IMG/VR virus record: IMGVR_UViG_3300007852_000001
Span: 1 to 64,000 of that record
Direction: 5' to 3' (one strand)
Source: a virus
DNA: 64,000 nt
Position 1 is the stretch's first letter. Each line of letters begins with the position of its first letter. Both the position numbers and the translations under genes were made by a program. Positions 7,536 to 14,922 of this stretch are shown here, piece by piece. The notes under the pieces were generated by a model. It was given only the letters and a program-made list of their open reading frames with translations. It was not told the origin of the DNA and searched no databases.

Positions 7536-8039
7536 TTACCAGATGCCTTCTTCGACGCGGGCGGGAATCTCGTTCTCGCACAGCCAGCCACTCATGTGGC
7601 CGTCGGGGTCGTGAACGTCCCAGTCGCACATGCCCATCGTGAGTGGGTCGCCACAGGCGGGACAGTCGGGCGTCTGATGCCAATAGATGTCGACCTCCAC
7701 CTCTTCGACAGGGTACTTGACCGACGGCGAGCGCGGGCCTGTGTGATACGAGTCCTTGAACAGGAGACGCAGGTCAGCGTCGTCGTCGGCAGGCACGAGA
7801 AAAGCACGCCGCCCGTCGTCAAACAAGAAGTTCGGGTAGTTCAGCCCCCAGTCCTCAACAACGCCCTCAAGGGAGTGACGACTCGTCTCGATGCGCACGT
7901 CAACGCGCATGTTTGGCCGTGCGCGGTGGGCCTCCATCTCACGGCACAGTTCTTTCGACTCCTCCTTGGAGAGGGAACCAGCACTTGTCTCGGCACCGAA
8001 TTCGATGTTGCTTCGGCCACGGTAGTCGTGTCGTCTCAT
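7536..8039 (-). CDS. Hypothetical protein with a C-terminal zinc knuckle (167 aa)
   Basis: The largest protein of the minus block after the 217-aa one. Residues 20-45 form a charged helix and residues 45-125 look alpha/beta. The C-terminal 45 residues hold CPAC plus two further cysteines, consistent with one zinc site. It is the first minus-strand gene next to the divergent plus block. The intergenic gap (8040-8207) carries both promoters and a class A-like operator. Confidence 0.65.
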   Translation of the reverse strand: MRRHDYRGRSNIEFGAETSAGSLSKEESKELCREMEAHRARPNMRVDVRIETSRHSLEGVVEDWGLNYPNFLFDDGRRAFLVPADDDADLRLLFKDSYHTGPRSPSVKYPVEEVEVDIYWHQTPDCPACGDPLTMGMCDWDVHDPDGHMSGWLCENEIPARVEEGIW

Positions 8040-8207
8040 TGCGATTGAAGCAATGCACCGTACTGGTATAAACCCACCGATATACGTGTCAGTTATCTCG
8101 CGCGTAGTTGTAAGAGTACATTCCGCGTACGCGTGGGCGGGCCTAATTCCAATTTCTGCCGTCGAGACGAAAGTCTTTTACGTGGGTATCCCTTCTACCG
8201 AAGTGTA
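8040..8207. promoter_or_regulatory. Divergent promoter region between left block and plus block
   Basis: On the minus strand: class A leader and TATA (about 8041-8075) and a degenerate operator (GTGTCAGTTATC, about 8086-8097). In the middle is a third short relative of the repeat elements (CGTAGTTGTAAGAGTACATTC, split around 8103) and a CTAAT...TTCTG motif (8140-8160). On the plus strand is a class B promoter variant, CGAAAGTCTTTTACGTGGGTATC (8168-8191 in part), 17-40 nt before the ATG at 8208. Confidence 0.55.
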
Positions 8208-8666
8208 ATGTCTGAAAAGTTGACCGTCGACCGAGCCGACCTTGAAGACGTGTACGTACAGATGGACGATGAACTGGCCAAAACGCGGATGCGGCGCATC
8301 TTCCACGACAGTGCCGAGCAGCCGTTCGACCACGACACCGAGGATGCCGTCGAACAGGCCCGTGCAGAGGGATTCGCTGCGGGAATGTTGATGGCCACGA
8401 TGGCACAGACTGGCATGTTCGCAGAAGACGCGGCCGAAGACCCTGCGACCGAGGAAGAGGCGCAAAAACACCTCAACCCGCAGTTCGAGAACACTGTCAT
8501 CGAAATTCCGTGGGACGGCTCGCCTGAAGACCTGTACGTGGCACTCGACTTCGACACCGATGTGCAGACCCGCATCGAAGAAACCGACATGCCCACTGGC
8601 TGGACGGGCGAGCCGCAGGACGTGATGACGAGATTGACTTCTACGGGCCAGAGCAGTGAACCGTAG
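8208..8666 (+). CDS. Hypothetical acidic protein (152 aa)
   Basis: First gene of the plus block. A 152-residue protein with a helical N-terminal half (EDAVEQARAEGFAAGMLMAT around 47-66) and an acidic C-terminal half. No family is recognised. The ATG at 8208 is the only start correctly spaced from the class B TATA element; a frame extension further upstream would begin before the promoter. Confidence 0.65.
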   Translation: MSEKLTVDRADLEDVYVQMDDELAKTRMRRIFHDSAEQPFDHDTEDAVEQARAEGFAAGMLMATMAQTGMFAEDAAEDPATEEEAQKHLNPQFENTVIEIPWDGSPEDLYVALDFDTDVQTRIEETDMPTGWTGEPQDVMTRLTSTGQSSEP

Positions 8667-8745
8667 TGAGTCCGATGGCTTTGACCTTGAAGCCGACGTT
8701 CCCGACCCGTGGGTCGAGCCGCGGTGCGAGCAGGACGACGAGTAG
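8656..8745 (+). CDS. Possible small acidic protein (29 aa)
   Basis: A 29-codon frame starting at a GTG that overlaps the end of the preceding gene. Its composition (D/E/P/W-rich) matches the proteome here, and it ends exactly before the CTAAT...ATTCTGGC terminator-associated motif, which elsewhere directly follows genuine stops. There is no other evidence for translation. Confidence 0.4.
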   Translation: MNRSESDGFDLEADVPDPWVEPRCEQDDE

Positions 8746-8831
8746 GGGTCTAATCGATATTCTGGCTTTTTTTATTTGTCATTTTCTGAAACGACAGGTT
8801 TATACCAATGGGCATCTAACGCCTATTCACG

Positions 8832-9674
8832 ATGTCCGATACCGTCAGTAAGATGCTGGACAACGCACAGGCAGACACGTGGGCGGACGTTCAGGACGAC
8901 TACGTGTTCGACAGCGACATGGCCAGCCCACTCGACATCACGGCGCTGTGCCCGCAGACTGTCGAGACCGTCGACGCCGACGAGATAGTCGCGGGACTGG
9001 AAGACAACGACCCGATGGACGTGGGTGAGGCGAAAGAGTACCTCAACGAGCAGATAGATAGCAGCACCATCTCTTTCGGTGCCGTCATCAAGTCGGTGGA
9101 GGACCATCGAGACCTGTACGTCAGTGCGTCTGCGTACGCGGGAGATGACCCCGCAGCACACTTTGACACGCCCGACGGCTGGAGGGCGTTCAACGATGAC
9201 ATCGGCGTCGCCTTCGTTCGTGACGACGAGTACATTGTCGAAGAGGCGGCCGACGACTTCGTAGAAGACAAGTTCGGCGACGACATCATCGTCGCTGCAC
9301 ACAACACGAGCGTCGCTGAGTCTTGCATGAAACAGTTACCCGACTGCAACCACAGTCAGGTCGACGGCACGCACTACGCGTGGGTGGAAGAGGGCAACGA
9401 CGCGGCCGAGCGTCTCGAACGTGACCGTGTCACGCAGCCCGCAGAGGACCGCGGTCTCACGCGGGAGGAACTGGAAGACAACCAGATTCCGCCCACACCC
9501 AAGGCCGCCGTCAAGGCCATCGAAGAGAGCGACCACATCGGTGCGGCCCACGTCACGGACACTGGCCACGAGGATGAACAACCGTACACGGTGAGCGATG
9601 GCGAGCATATCCCGTGCGGGTGGGAGCGAGACCCGCGTGCCGACATCGAGTCGTACCTGCGCTTCAGCCCGTAG
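8832..9674 (+). CDS. Hypothetical acidic protein (280 aa)
   Basis: A 280-residue highly acidic protein with no recognised motif. Its internal repeat-like EEAADDFVEDKFGDD segments and lack of long hydrophobic stretches suggest a soluble cytoplasmic protein. The class B promoter (ACAGGTTTATACCAATGGGC, about 8794-8813) lies about 30 nt before the ATG. It precedes the helicase gene but has its own promoter and a poly-T tract near 9690. Confidence 0.7.
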   Translation: MSDTVSKMLDNAQADTWADVQDDYVFDSDMASPLDITALCPQTVETVDADEIVAGLEDNDPMDVGEAKEYLNEQIDSSTISFGAVIKSVEDHRDLYVSASAYAGDDPAAHFDTPDGWRAFNDDIGVAFVRDDEYIVEEAADDFVEDKFGDDIIVAAHNTSVAESCMKQLPDCNHSQVDGTHYAWVEEGNDAAERLERDRVTQPAEDRGLTREELEDNQIPPTPKAAVKAIEESDHIGAAHVTDTGHEDEQPYTVSDGEHIPCGWERDPRADIESYLRFSP

Positions 9675-9708
9675 GCCTGTCAGGCGGTTTTTTATTTGGC
9701 GAGCGGTT

Positions 9709-9748
9709 CGAAACTCTTTTATACCCGTAGGCCATTGGTCAATACGTG
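9709..9748 (+). promoter_or_regulatory. Class B promoter (consensus example)
   Basis: CGAAACTC (BRE) followed by TTTTATACCCGTAGGCC and then 14 nt to the ATG at 9749. The TATA-to-ATG spacing of about 27 nt implies a leaderless transcript. The CCCGTAG extension downstream of TATA recurs at 11670, 12058, 18150, 21170, 22078, 28070 and 28680. Confidence 0.7.
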
Positions 9749-11584
9749 ATGGGAAGCAACATGTTCGGCTCGCTGAACGAGGGCACTGACCCTCTCAGCA
9801 GTGCCGAATTCAAAGAACACATCGTTTCAGAGTACGCAGCGGAAGCTGACGGCGTGGGTATCGACTCCTGCATCGCGGCCGCCGTTGACGAGATATGGCC
9901 CGCCCCCGAATATCGGGAGAACCAGAAAGAGGCCGTTATCGGCATCCTCAACAGCCTCTACGTCGAGGACAATGCCGTGGTCACGCTGTCGGCACCGACG
10001 GGCGCTGGTAAGTCGCTAATTCTCCATGCCGTCATGGCCACTCTGTCCAACGAATTCGAGAAAGACGCGTTCTTTTCGACGCCGCTGAACGCGCTTATCG
10101 ACCAAGTGGACAACGACAAATTCATCAGCGACGAGATAGTCACGCTCAAGGGCAAGAACAACTACTCGTGCGTCCACCGACAGGACCGCGGTGCGCCCGT
10201 CGACAAGGCCGTCTGTCAGCGCGTGAGCGACTTCGACTGCGAACACAAGGACGTAGCCCACACGAGCGGTGGCTGTGAATACTACGGCCGCAGGCACGTC
10301 GCACAGCAGCACCCCGAAGTTGTCACGAACCTGTCGTACCTCATGGCTAACTCTATGATACCCGCCGAACACGGCCTCGCCGAGCGGGAGTTAGTTGTCG
10401 TGGACGAGTGTCAGAAGATTGAGGACTTCGCTCTCGGCTTCGTCGGCGTGACAGTGAACTGGCGCACCATCCCCGTCGTGTACGACGACATCGTGGCACC
10501 GCCCAAGACCGACGACGTGGAGAGGCTGGCCGAGTGGGTGCGCAATGAAGTGATGGTAAAGGTCCAGCGAAAACTCGACCGTCTCGAAGGCAGGCCCGAA
10601 CTAACGGAGAGCGAGACCCAAGACCGCGACGACCTACAGGACTTCGAGCGCAAAGTGCAGAACTTCCTCGGGGACGTGGAGGACCACTACTGGGTCGCCG
10701 AGACCGACAAGGACGACGGCGACTGGTCCGTCGAGTTTAACCCGATTTTCGTCGGGCGCTTCCTCGACCGCTTCCTCTGGTCGCAGGGGAACAAGGTCGT
10801 CCTGTCCTCGGCAACCATTCCCAAGGGCGGCTTCCTCAAGGAGGTCGGGCTGGACTCCGAGACTTCGCGTGGCGAAGTCTCTGTGAACGATTCGTCGCGT
10901 GGCGCGAATCGAGAAAACCGTCAGGTCGGCGAGGTCGAAGTGTCGTCGACGTTCCCGCCCGAGCGACGTGGCGTGTACACTGACGAGGCCGTCGGCAAAA
11001 TGACGATGGGCGAGCGCGACGAAACCATTCCGAAGATGGCCGACAAAATCGGCGAACTGTCGGAGTACCACAGTGGCAAGCGCGGCTTCATTCACTGCCA
11101 CTCGTACAAAATCGCTGACCGTCTCTACAACGCCCTGAGCGCCGACGTGCGGGAGCGCACAACCATCCAAGACCCTGACGACCGCGAAGGCTCTCTGGAC
11201 GCGTGGCTGGACGCTGAGGTGTCGCAGAAAGGCTTTCAGGACGACCGTGGCGGGCAGATATTCCTGTCCGTTGCGATGGACGAGGGCATTAGTCTGGACG
11301 ACGACGCAGCGCGCTGGCAAGTCATCGCCAAGTGTGCCTACCCGTACCTCGGCGCAAAGCGTGAGTCGTACCGTGTCAACGAACTGAACGACTGGAACTG
11401 GTACGCCAACAAGGCATCCATCGCGCTACAGCAGGCCGTCGGACGTGGCATGCGCAGCAAGGACGACTGGTGTCACTCCTACGTCCTCGACACCTCGGCA
11501 AAGATGTTGATTGAGCGAAACGAACATCTGTTCGAGGACTGGTTTAAAGCGTCGGTGGACATCGAGGCCGACTTCGACAAGTAG
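9749..11584 (+). CDS. XPD/DinG-like Fe-S superfamily 2 DNA helicase (611 aa)
   Basis: Walker A APTGAGKS at 82-89, then four cysteines (141, 156, 164, 176) placed between motifs I and II as in the Fe-S domain of XPD/Rad3/DinG helicases. Motif II is VVVDECQ (216-222). SSAT (motif III region) follows near residue 350, and motif VI QAVGRGMRSKDDW is near the C-terminus. The family unwinds DNA 5' to 3' with ATP. Here it probably serves viral replication or repair. The segment around residues 371-388 (SRGEVSVNDSSRGA) is encoded by two palindromes and looks like an insertion. The start could be GTG at 9746; ATG at 9749 fits the TATA spacing. Confidence 0.85.
   Translation: MGSNMFGSLNEGTDPLSSAEFKEHIVSEYAAEADGVGIDSCIAAAVDEIWPAPEYRENQKEAVIGILNSLYVEDNAVVTLSAPTGAGKSLILHAVMATLSNEFEKDAFFSTPLNALIDQVDNDKFISDEIVTLKGKNNYSCVHRQDRGAPVDKAVCQRVSDFDCEHKDVAHTSGGCEYYGRRHVAQQHPEVVTNLSYLMANSMIPAEHGLAERELVVVDECQKIEDFALGFVGVTVNWRTIPVVYDDIVAPPKTDDVERLAEWVRNEVMVKVQRKLDRLEGRPELTESETQDRDDLQDFERKVQNFLGDVEDHYWVAETDKDDGDWSVEFNPIFVGRFLDRFLWSQGNKVVLSSATIPKGGFLKEVGLDSETSRGEVSVNDSSRGANRENRQVGEVEVSSTFPPERRGVYTDEAVGKMTMGERDETIPKMADKIGELSEYHSGKRGFIHCHSYKIADRLYNALSADVRERTTIQDPDDREGSLDAWLDAEVSQKGFQDDRGGQIFLSVAMDEGISLDDDAARWQVIAKCAYPYLGAKRESYRVNELNDWNWYANKASIALQQAVGRGMRSKDDWCHSYVLDTSAKMLIERNEHLFEDWFKASVDIEADFDK
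10859..10911. repeat. Twin palindromes inside the helicase gene
   Basis: A ten-bp perfect stem GAGACTTCGC / GCGAAGTCTC with loop GTG (10859-10881) is followed by CGATTCG...CGAATCG (10888-10911), whose inner arms are also CGC-GTG-GCG. Both encode a serine/arginine/glycine-rich linker in frame. They resemble small REP-like insertions tolerated between helicase motifs. Confidence 0.6.
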
Positions 11585-11696
11585 GGCCAGTGGGGTCCTA
11601 ATTAGAATTTCTGACTTTTTTTATTTGGCAGTTGATTATTACCAACTGTTATGGCGAAAGTCTTTTATACCCGTAGCCCCACTCGTTAAACACACG

Positions 11697-12047
11697 ATGG
11701 GAGACGGAGACAAAATCATAGACGAACTGGCAGCGAGGCAGAACAACTACCTTATCGTGCGGCCCGCCAGTAGGCTGCACAGCGGCTACGAGGCCGTGAA
11801 CGTGTGGAACAGCGACGTGAAGCGCAGCGGTGAGAAGGAGGCCGTGACGTGGTGGGAGCGTGACCACATCACGCACAGCAGCCACTTCGATTACGTCCTC
11901 GAAGTTCATGACGCCGAGTCCAACAATGGCGGCCCTGAACTGTACGACTGGACCTGTCCCGAGTGCGGTGAAGGCCACCAGTCCGCTGACGACACGCCGC
12001 CGAAAGAGTGCGTGGAGTGCCATGCGTGGCTCGCCCGCGACGAATAA
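11697..12047 (+). CDS. Hypothetical protein with C-terminal zinc ribbon (116 aa)
   Basis: The N-terminal 80 residues form an unrecognised alpha/beta domain. The C-terminus has CPECG (residue 88 onward) and CVECH (near 107), a complete four-cysteine zinc ribbon. The class B promoter is 27 nt before the ATG. It begins a small operon continuing at 12086 from its own promoter. Confidence 0.7.
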   Translation: MGDGDKIIDELAARQNNYLIVRPASRLHSGYEAVNVWNSDVKRSGEKEAVTWWERDHITHSSHFDYVLEVHDAESNNGGPELYDWTCPECGEGHQSADDTPPKECVECHAWLARDE

Positions 12048-12085
12048 CAAGCCTTAAATACCCGTACACCCACTACCTAAACACG

Positions 12086-12382
12086 ATGTCAGAAGAAAAA
12101 AAGATGATGGACGCACCGAAGAACCGACTCCTGTACGACGAGGCCTACCTTGACGACGTGCGAGAGCGCCTGACCGAGAAGGGCGTGCCGCCGAAGGCCA
12201 CGGAGATTAAGCACGCCGTGAAGACCACGGCCACCATCTACGAGATTCGGACCGCGCTGACGTTCTGGTTCGGCGGCCGCATGTCTCATAGGGAGTCCGA
12301 CCGCATCTGGTCGAACTGTGACGCGTTCAAGCAGGGCGAGTGGGCGCTGAACAGCAACGACAACATCGTCTACAACGACTAA
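12086..12382 (+). CDS. Possible winged-helix/HTH protein (98 aa)
   Basis: A 98-residue mostly helical protein. The segment VRERLTEKGVPPKATEIKHA (residues 24-43) followed by TIYEIRTALTFWFGG has the spacing of a helix-turn-helix with an adjoining helix. That is an inference from pattern, not a family match. It has its own class B promoter (CTTAAATACCCGTACACCC) and is followed after one base by the next gene. Confidence 0.55.
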   Translation: MSEEKKMMDAPKNRLLYDEAYLDDVRERLTEKGVPPKATEIKHAVKTTATIYEIRTALTFWFGGRMSHRESDRIWSNCDAFKQGEWALNSNDNIVYND

Positions 12383-12383
12383 C

Positions 12384-12665
12384 ATGAGTGACAGAAAACT
12401 GGACTTCTACCATGATGAAGTCCATCTGCACCCCGCAGCACACCCGCAGTCGCGTAGTAGTCGCGTCTACCGTGTCAACACCAACGAGATGGCTGGTGCA
12501 CCCACGCTGTCGCACAGCGTCAATGAGATGATGTCTGCGGCCAAAGGCCGACACGCTCGCGTCATGGGGGTTGGCCGTAGCGAACTGACGGCGCGGAAGA
12601 TAGATGAAGGCACGAACGACGATGGTGGGTACATCGAAGTAGTTGTCGTGGAGGATACATGTTAA
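12384..12665 (+). CDS. Hypothetical protein (93 aa)
   Basis: A 93-residue protein, histidine-rich at the N-terminus (YHDEVHLHPAAHP), with a helical centre and a strand at the C-terminus. Its ATG lies one base past the previous stop and its end overlaps the next gene by seven bases, so it is the middle cistron of an operon. No family is recognised. Confidence 0.6.
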   Translation: MSDRKLDFYHDEVHLHPAAHPQSRSSRVYRVNTNEMAGAPTLSHSVNEMMSAAKGRHARVMGVGRSELTARKIDEGTNDDGGYIEVVVVEDTC

Positions 12666-13171
12666 ACGTTCCACTCGGCCACGTGAAGACGCTGGAGTAC
12701 CGTGACATACAGCCAAAGATGGCAGCAGACACGAGCGCGTTCGTCGTCCATTTCCAAGCCCCAGACGGGGAGATGTACGAGCATCCGCTGTCGAACCCGC
12801 AGTGGATGGTCGGCAACCCCGCGCTGCAACTGATGGCGCTGAACGGCTTCAAGCCCTCGGACATCGACGGTACGAAGATGGACGTTACCGACTGGCAGTG
12901 GATGCTCCCACTGGCACCCGACGGCGACGGCGGCTATGGGCTGGTCGAGAACGTCCTTGAGGGCGGCGCAGAGGCGCTTCGTTCCGCAGCATGGTTCGAT
13001 GCCGACGACAGCACAAAAACCGCGTCAGGCGGCGCACAGGCGCACTCAGGCGGTGGTGGTCCCGACCCGTCGACGGGCAACCGCGGTGGTGTCGAGTACG
13101 AGGGCGACGACGATATCACGGCCGAACTAACGCCCGACGCTAACACGGGCGTGAACGTGACGGTCGAGTAA
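12659..13171 (+). CDS. Hypothetical protein (170 aa)
   Basis: The first 100 residues look like a compact domain with several tryptophans (WMVGNP, DWQWMLPL). The last 60 residues are glycine/aspartate-rich and probably disordered. No family is recognised. It overlaps the previous gene by seven bases and is followed by a poly-T tract near 13182. Confidence 0.65.
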   Translation: MLNVPLGHVKTLEYRDIQPKMAADTSAFVVHFQAPDGEMYEHPLSNPQWMVGNPALQLMALNGFKPSDIDGTKMDVTDWQWMLPLAPDGDGGYGLVENVLEGGAEALRSAAWFDADDSTKTASGGAQAHSGGGGPDPSTGNRGGVEYEGDDDITAELTPDANTGVNVTVE

Positions 13172-13241
13172 CGTAGCCGACTTTTTTATTTAGCAGTCTT
13201 CGAAACTCTTTTACGTGGGTAGCCCCTTTACTACTGTAGAG

Positions 13242-13358
13242 ATGGTTGATACAACGATGGACGACCTGTACGGCGACGGAAGTGACCACGCGGCCTGCGA
13301 GGGCTGTGGTGGCTGTCTCGACTGCGACGACTGTACCTGCGGTGACTCGACGCTGTAG
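13242..13358 (+). CDS. Cysteine-rich microprotein (38 aa)
   Basis: A 38-residue peptide with seven cysteines in a CxxCxxCxxCxxCxC-type run (residues 19-33) after an acidic N-terminus. The regular spacing recalls metallothionein-like or Fe-S-binding peptides rather than a normal zinc ribbon. A class B promoter variant (CGAAACTCTTTTACGTGGG) is about 35 nt upstream. It lies alone between two other promoter-bearing genes. Confidence 0.6.
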   Translation: MVDTTMDDLYGDGSDHAACEGCGGCLDCDDCTCGDSTL

Positions 13359-13443
13359 AAACGAAACTCTGTAGCCTTGCCACTCGTGCGCACGGCTACG
13401 AGTCGCAAGACTTTTACGTAGGCATCCCCTCTGTCTAATTGGA

Positions 13444-13635
13444 ATGCCCTACATTGTTGTTTCAACGGAAGAGCCGCACGTCCTTCCCGACACCGAACAC
13501 TACGAACTTGACGATAACCGCCTTCACACGTTCGACGGCGACGGTGAAGAGACGGCGCTGTTCAACTTTGACAACGTGGCCACGGTGCAGTCGGTCACGG
13601 ACGAAGAACTGGACGAACTGATGGAGATGTTCTAA
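13444..13635 (+). CDS. Hypothetical acidic protein (63 aa)
   Basis: A 63-residue beta-then-helix protein of very acidic composition (LHTFDGDGEETALFNFDNVA in the middle). A class B promoter variant (CTTTTACGTAGGCATCCCC) lies about 35 nt before the ATG. One base separates its stop from the next ATG, indicating an operon. No family recognised. Confidence 0.65.
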   Translation: MPYIVVSTEEPHVLPDTEHYELDDNRLHTFDGDGEETALFNFDNVATVQSVTDEELDELMEMF

Positions 13636-13636
13636 C

Positions 13637-13810
13637 ATGATCAAGGACAAAGACGCTTCGGCCGATGGCCAGCCATCGGACATCGCTGAGGGCGATAGTC
13701 CGAAAGACTACGACGAGGTATACGTCATCGAGTCGCATAGTGCCGCGGCCGTGGGCGGCACGCCCGATGACGACGAAGACGACGAGTATTACGAGAACAA
13801 CAGGCCCTAA
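13637..13810 (+). CDS. Acidic disordered protein (57 aa)
   Basis: A 57-residue D/E/S-rich peptide with a short VYVIES strand and a poly-acidic tail. The DNA at 13669-13692 (AGCCATCGGACATCGCTGAG and following bases) is nearly repeated at 21119-21143, so part of this gene contains a short dispersed repeat. Its stop lies inside the CTAATTAGAATTCTGGC terminator-associated motif. Confidence 0.5.
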   Translation: MIKDKDASADGQPSDIAEGDSPKDYDEVYVIESHSAAAVGGTPDDDEDDEYYENNRP

Positions 13811-13885
13811 TTAGAATTCTGGCGATTTTTTTGACACGTACGAAACACAAGCCTTATACAAGTAGACCCCCTCAACACTAATACA

Positions 13886-14389
13886 GTGAATTACCAGAGC
13901 ATTTACGACGACGGTCAGTTCGAAGACATTATCAGTTCCAACGGCTCCGCCCCCACGTGGCTGGACCGTAACGGCGTTGCCGAGCGTGTCCTTCAGTACG
14001 TACGGGCACGAGCAGAGTCCCGTGGTGAAGACAGCGCCCTCGACGGTGGTGAGGTCGACTGTATCATCACGACGAACTGGTCTTCGTTCACGGAGGACTG
14101 GGGTTTCAGCGGCGGGAACGCCAACCAAGTAGCCATCGGCACGTTGAACGAAGAGGCCAGTGCGGGCAAGCAGGCGACGCTGTTCACGGACGTGGCCGTC
14201 CTTCAGACGGACTGGCTGCGCAGTGGCGACGGTCGCAAGACGCAGGCCGAGGCCTACATTGACGAGGGGTACGACGGCGCTGACGAGGGCGACATGTGGA
14301 TACCGAACGCCGCACAGGAGTACATCTGCATCAAGGAACTGTCCAGCGAGTTACTGCACGGGCAGCCCGAACTGACGGATGCGATGTAA
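13886..14389 (+). CDS. Hypothetical protein (167 aa), GTG start
   Basis: A 167-residue alpha/beta protein without known motifs. The start codon is GTG at 13886, chosen because the TATA element CCTTATACAAGTAG lies 27-35 nt upstream and no ATG is available nearby. It is followed after two bases by a zinc microprotein gene. The C-terminal YICIKELSSELLHG helix is the only clear secondary structure. Confidence 0.65.
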   Translation: MNYQSIYDDGQFEDIISSNGSAPTWLDRNGVAERVLQYVRARAESRGEDSALDGGEVDCIITTNWSSFTEDWGFSGGNANQVAIGTLNEEASAGKQATLFTDVAVLQTDWLRSGDGRKTQAEAYIDEGYDGADEGDMWIPNAAQEYICIKELSSELLHGQPELTDAM

Positions 14390-14391
14390 CA

Positions 14392-14562
14392 ATGTCGGAA
14401 GCATTCAAGTGTGACCGCTGCGGTGACCTGTACAAAGGAAAGCCAAAGCAGGTGTTTAATTCGCAACTCTCGTCGGGGACAAAATACTCCATTGGAGGGA
14501 TGGGGGCGTGCAAGAACTGTACGAGCAAAATTGTTCATGTAATGGGGGGTGCGGGTGTATGA
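14392..14562 (+). CDS. Zinc-finger microprotein (56 aa)
   Basis: A 56-residue protein with CDRC (7-10) and CKNC (40-43), a widely spaced zinc ribbon, and a basic loop between them. Its end overlaps the start of a membrane microprotein by ATGA. Cotranscription with 13886-14389 is likely. Confidence 0.65.
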   Translation: MSEAFKCDRCGDLYKGKPKQVFNSQLSSGTKYSIGGMGACKNCTSKIVHVMGGAGV

Positions 14563-14732
14563 ACACCCTCCGACAACTTACACGGAACGTGGTAGTGGGC
14601 GGCCTCGTGGGCGCGGTGGCGGGCACGCAGTTCGCTGTCGGTCCCGCCTTCACGGCCGCTGTGGGGGTCATGGTCGCACTAATGTTCACGACAAACTACA
14701 GGCGTCAAGCCGTCCACGGCCCACATCAGTGA
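14559..14732 (+). CDS. Small membrane protein (57 aa)
   Basis: Residues 8-48 are hydrophobic and glycine/alanine-rich with a central proline (GLVGAVAGTQFAVGP then AAVGVMVALMF), fitting two closely spaced membrane helices. Ends are basic. A holin-like or membrane-remodelling role is possible, but small size and two helices are the only evidence. Coupled by ATGA overlap to the zinc-finger gene. Confidence 0.6.
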   Translation: MNTLRQLTRNVVVGGLVGAVAGTQFAVGPAFTAAVGVMVALMFTTNYRRQAVHGPHQ

Positions 14733-14922
14733 GTTAACTTTTTTTGACGGTCGATTATTACTGATATGAATATCGAAAGCCTTATACGTGAGTATCCCCT
14801 ACGTATAGGTACGAAGCGCCCCTCGGCTTGACTCGAACCAAAGACGCGTTCGAGTCGGGCAGTGGAAAAGGCAGAACCAGAACCCTTATACGGGTCGGGG
14901 CCTTCGTTACTAACGCGAAACA
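14733..14922 (+). promoter_or_regulatory. Double promoter with a hairpin leader
   Basis: After a poly-T run and a class A-like dyad fragment (ATTATTACTGATAT, about 14754-14767) there are two plus-strand promoters. One is CGAAAGCCTTATACGTGAG (about 14775) and the other is AGAACCCTTATACGGGTCGG (about 14880). Between them is a perfect nine-bp hairpin, GACTCGAAC (14830-14838) with GTTCGAGTC (14848-14856). Transcripts from the first promoter would carry this hairpin in a leader of about 120 nt; transcripts from the second would be leaderless or nearly so. Confidence 0.55.

Noticed and set aside
554-8100. CRISPR-like regular repeats in the left block
   Set aside because: The repeated elements are promoter/operator/terminator modules spaced by whole genes, not short repeats with uniform spacers.
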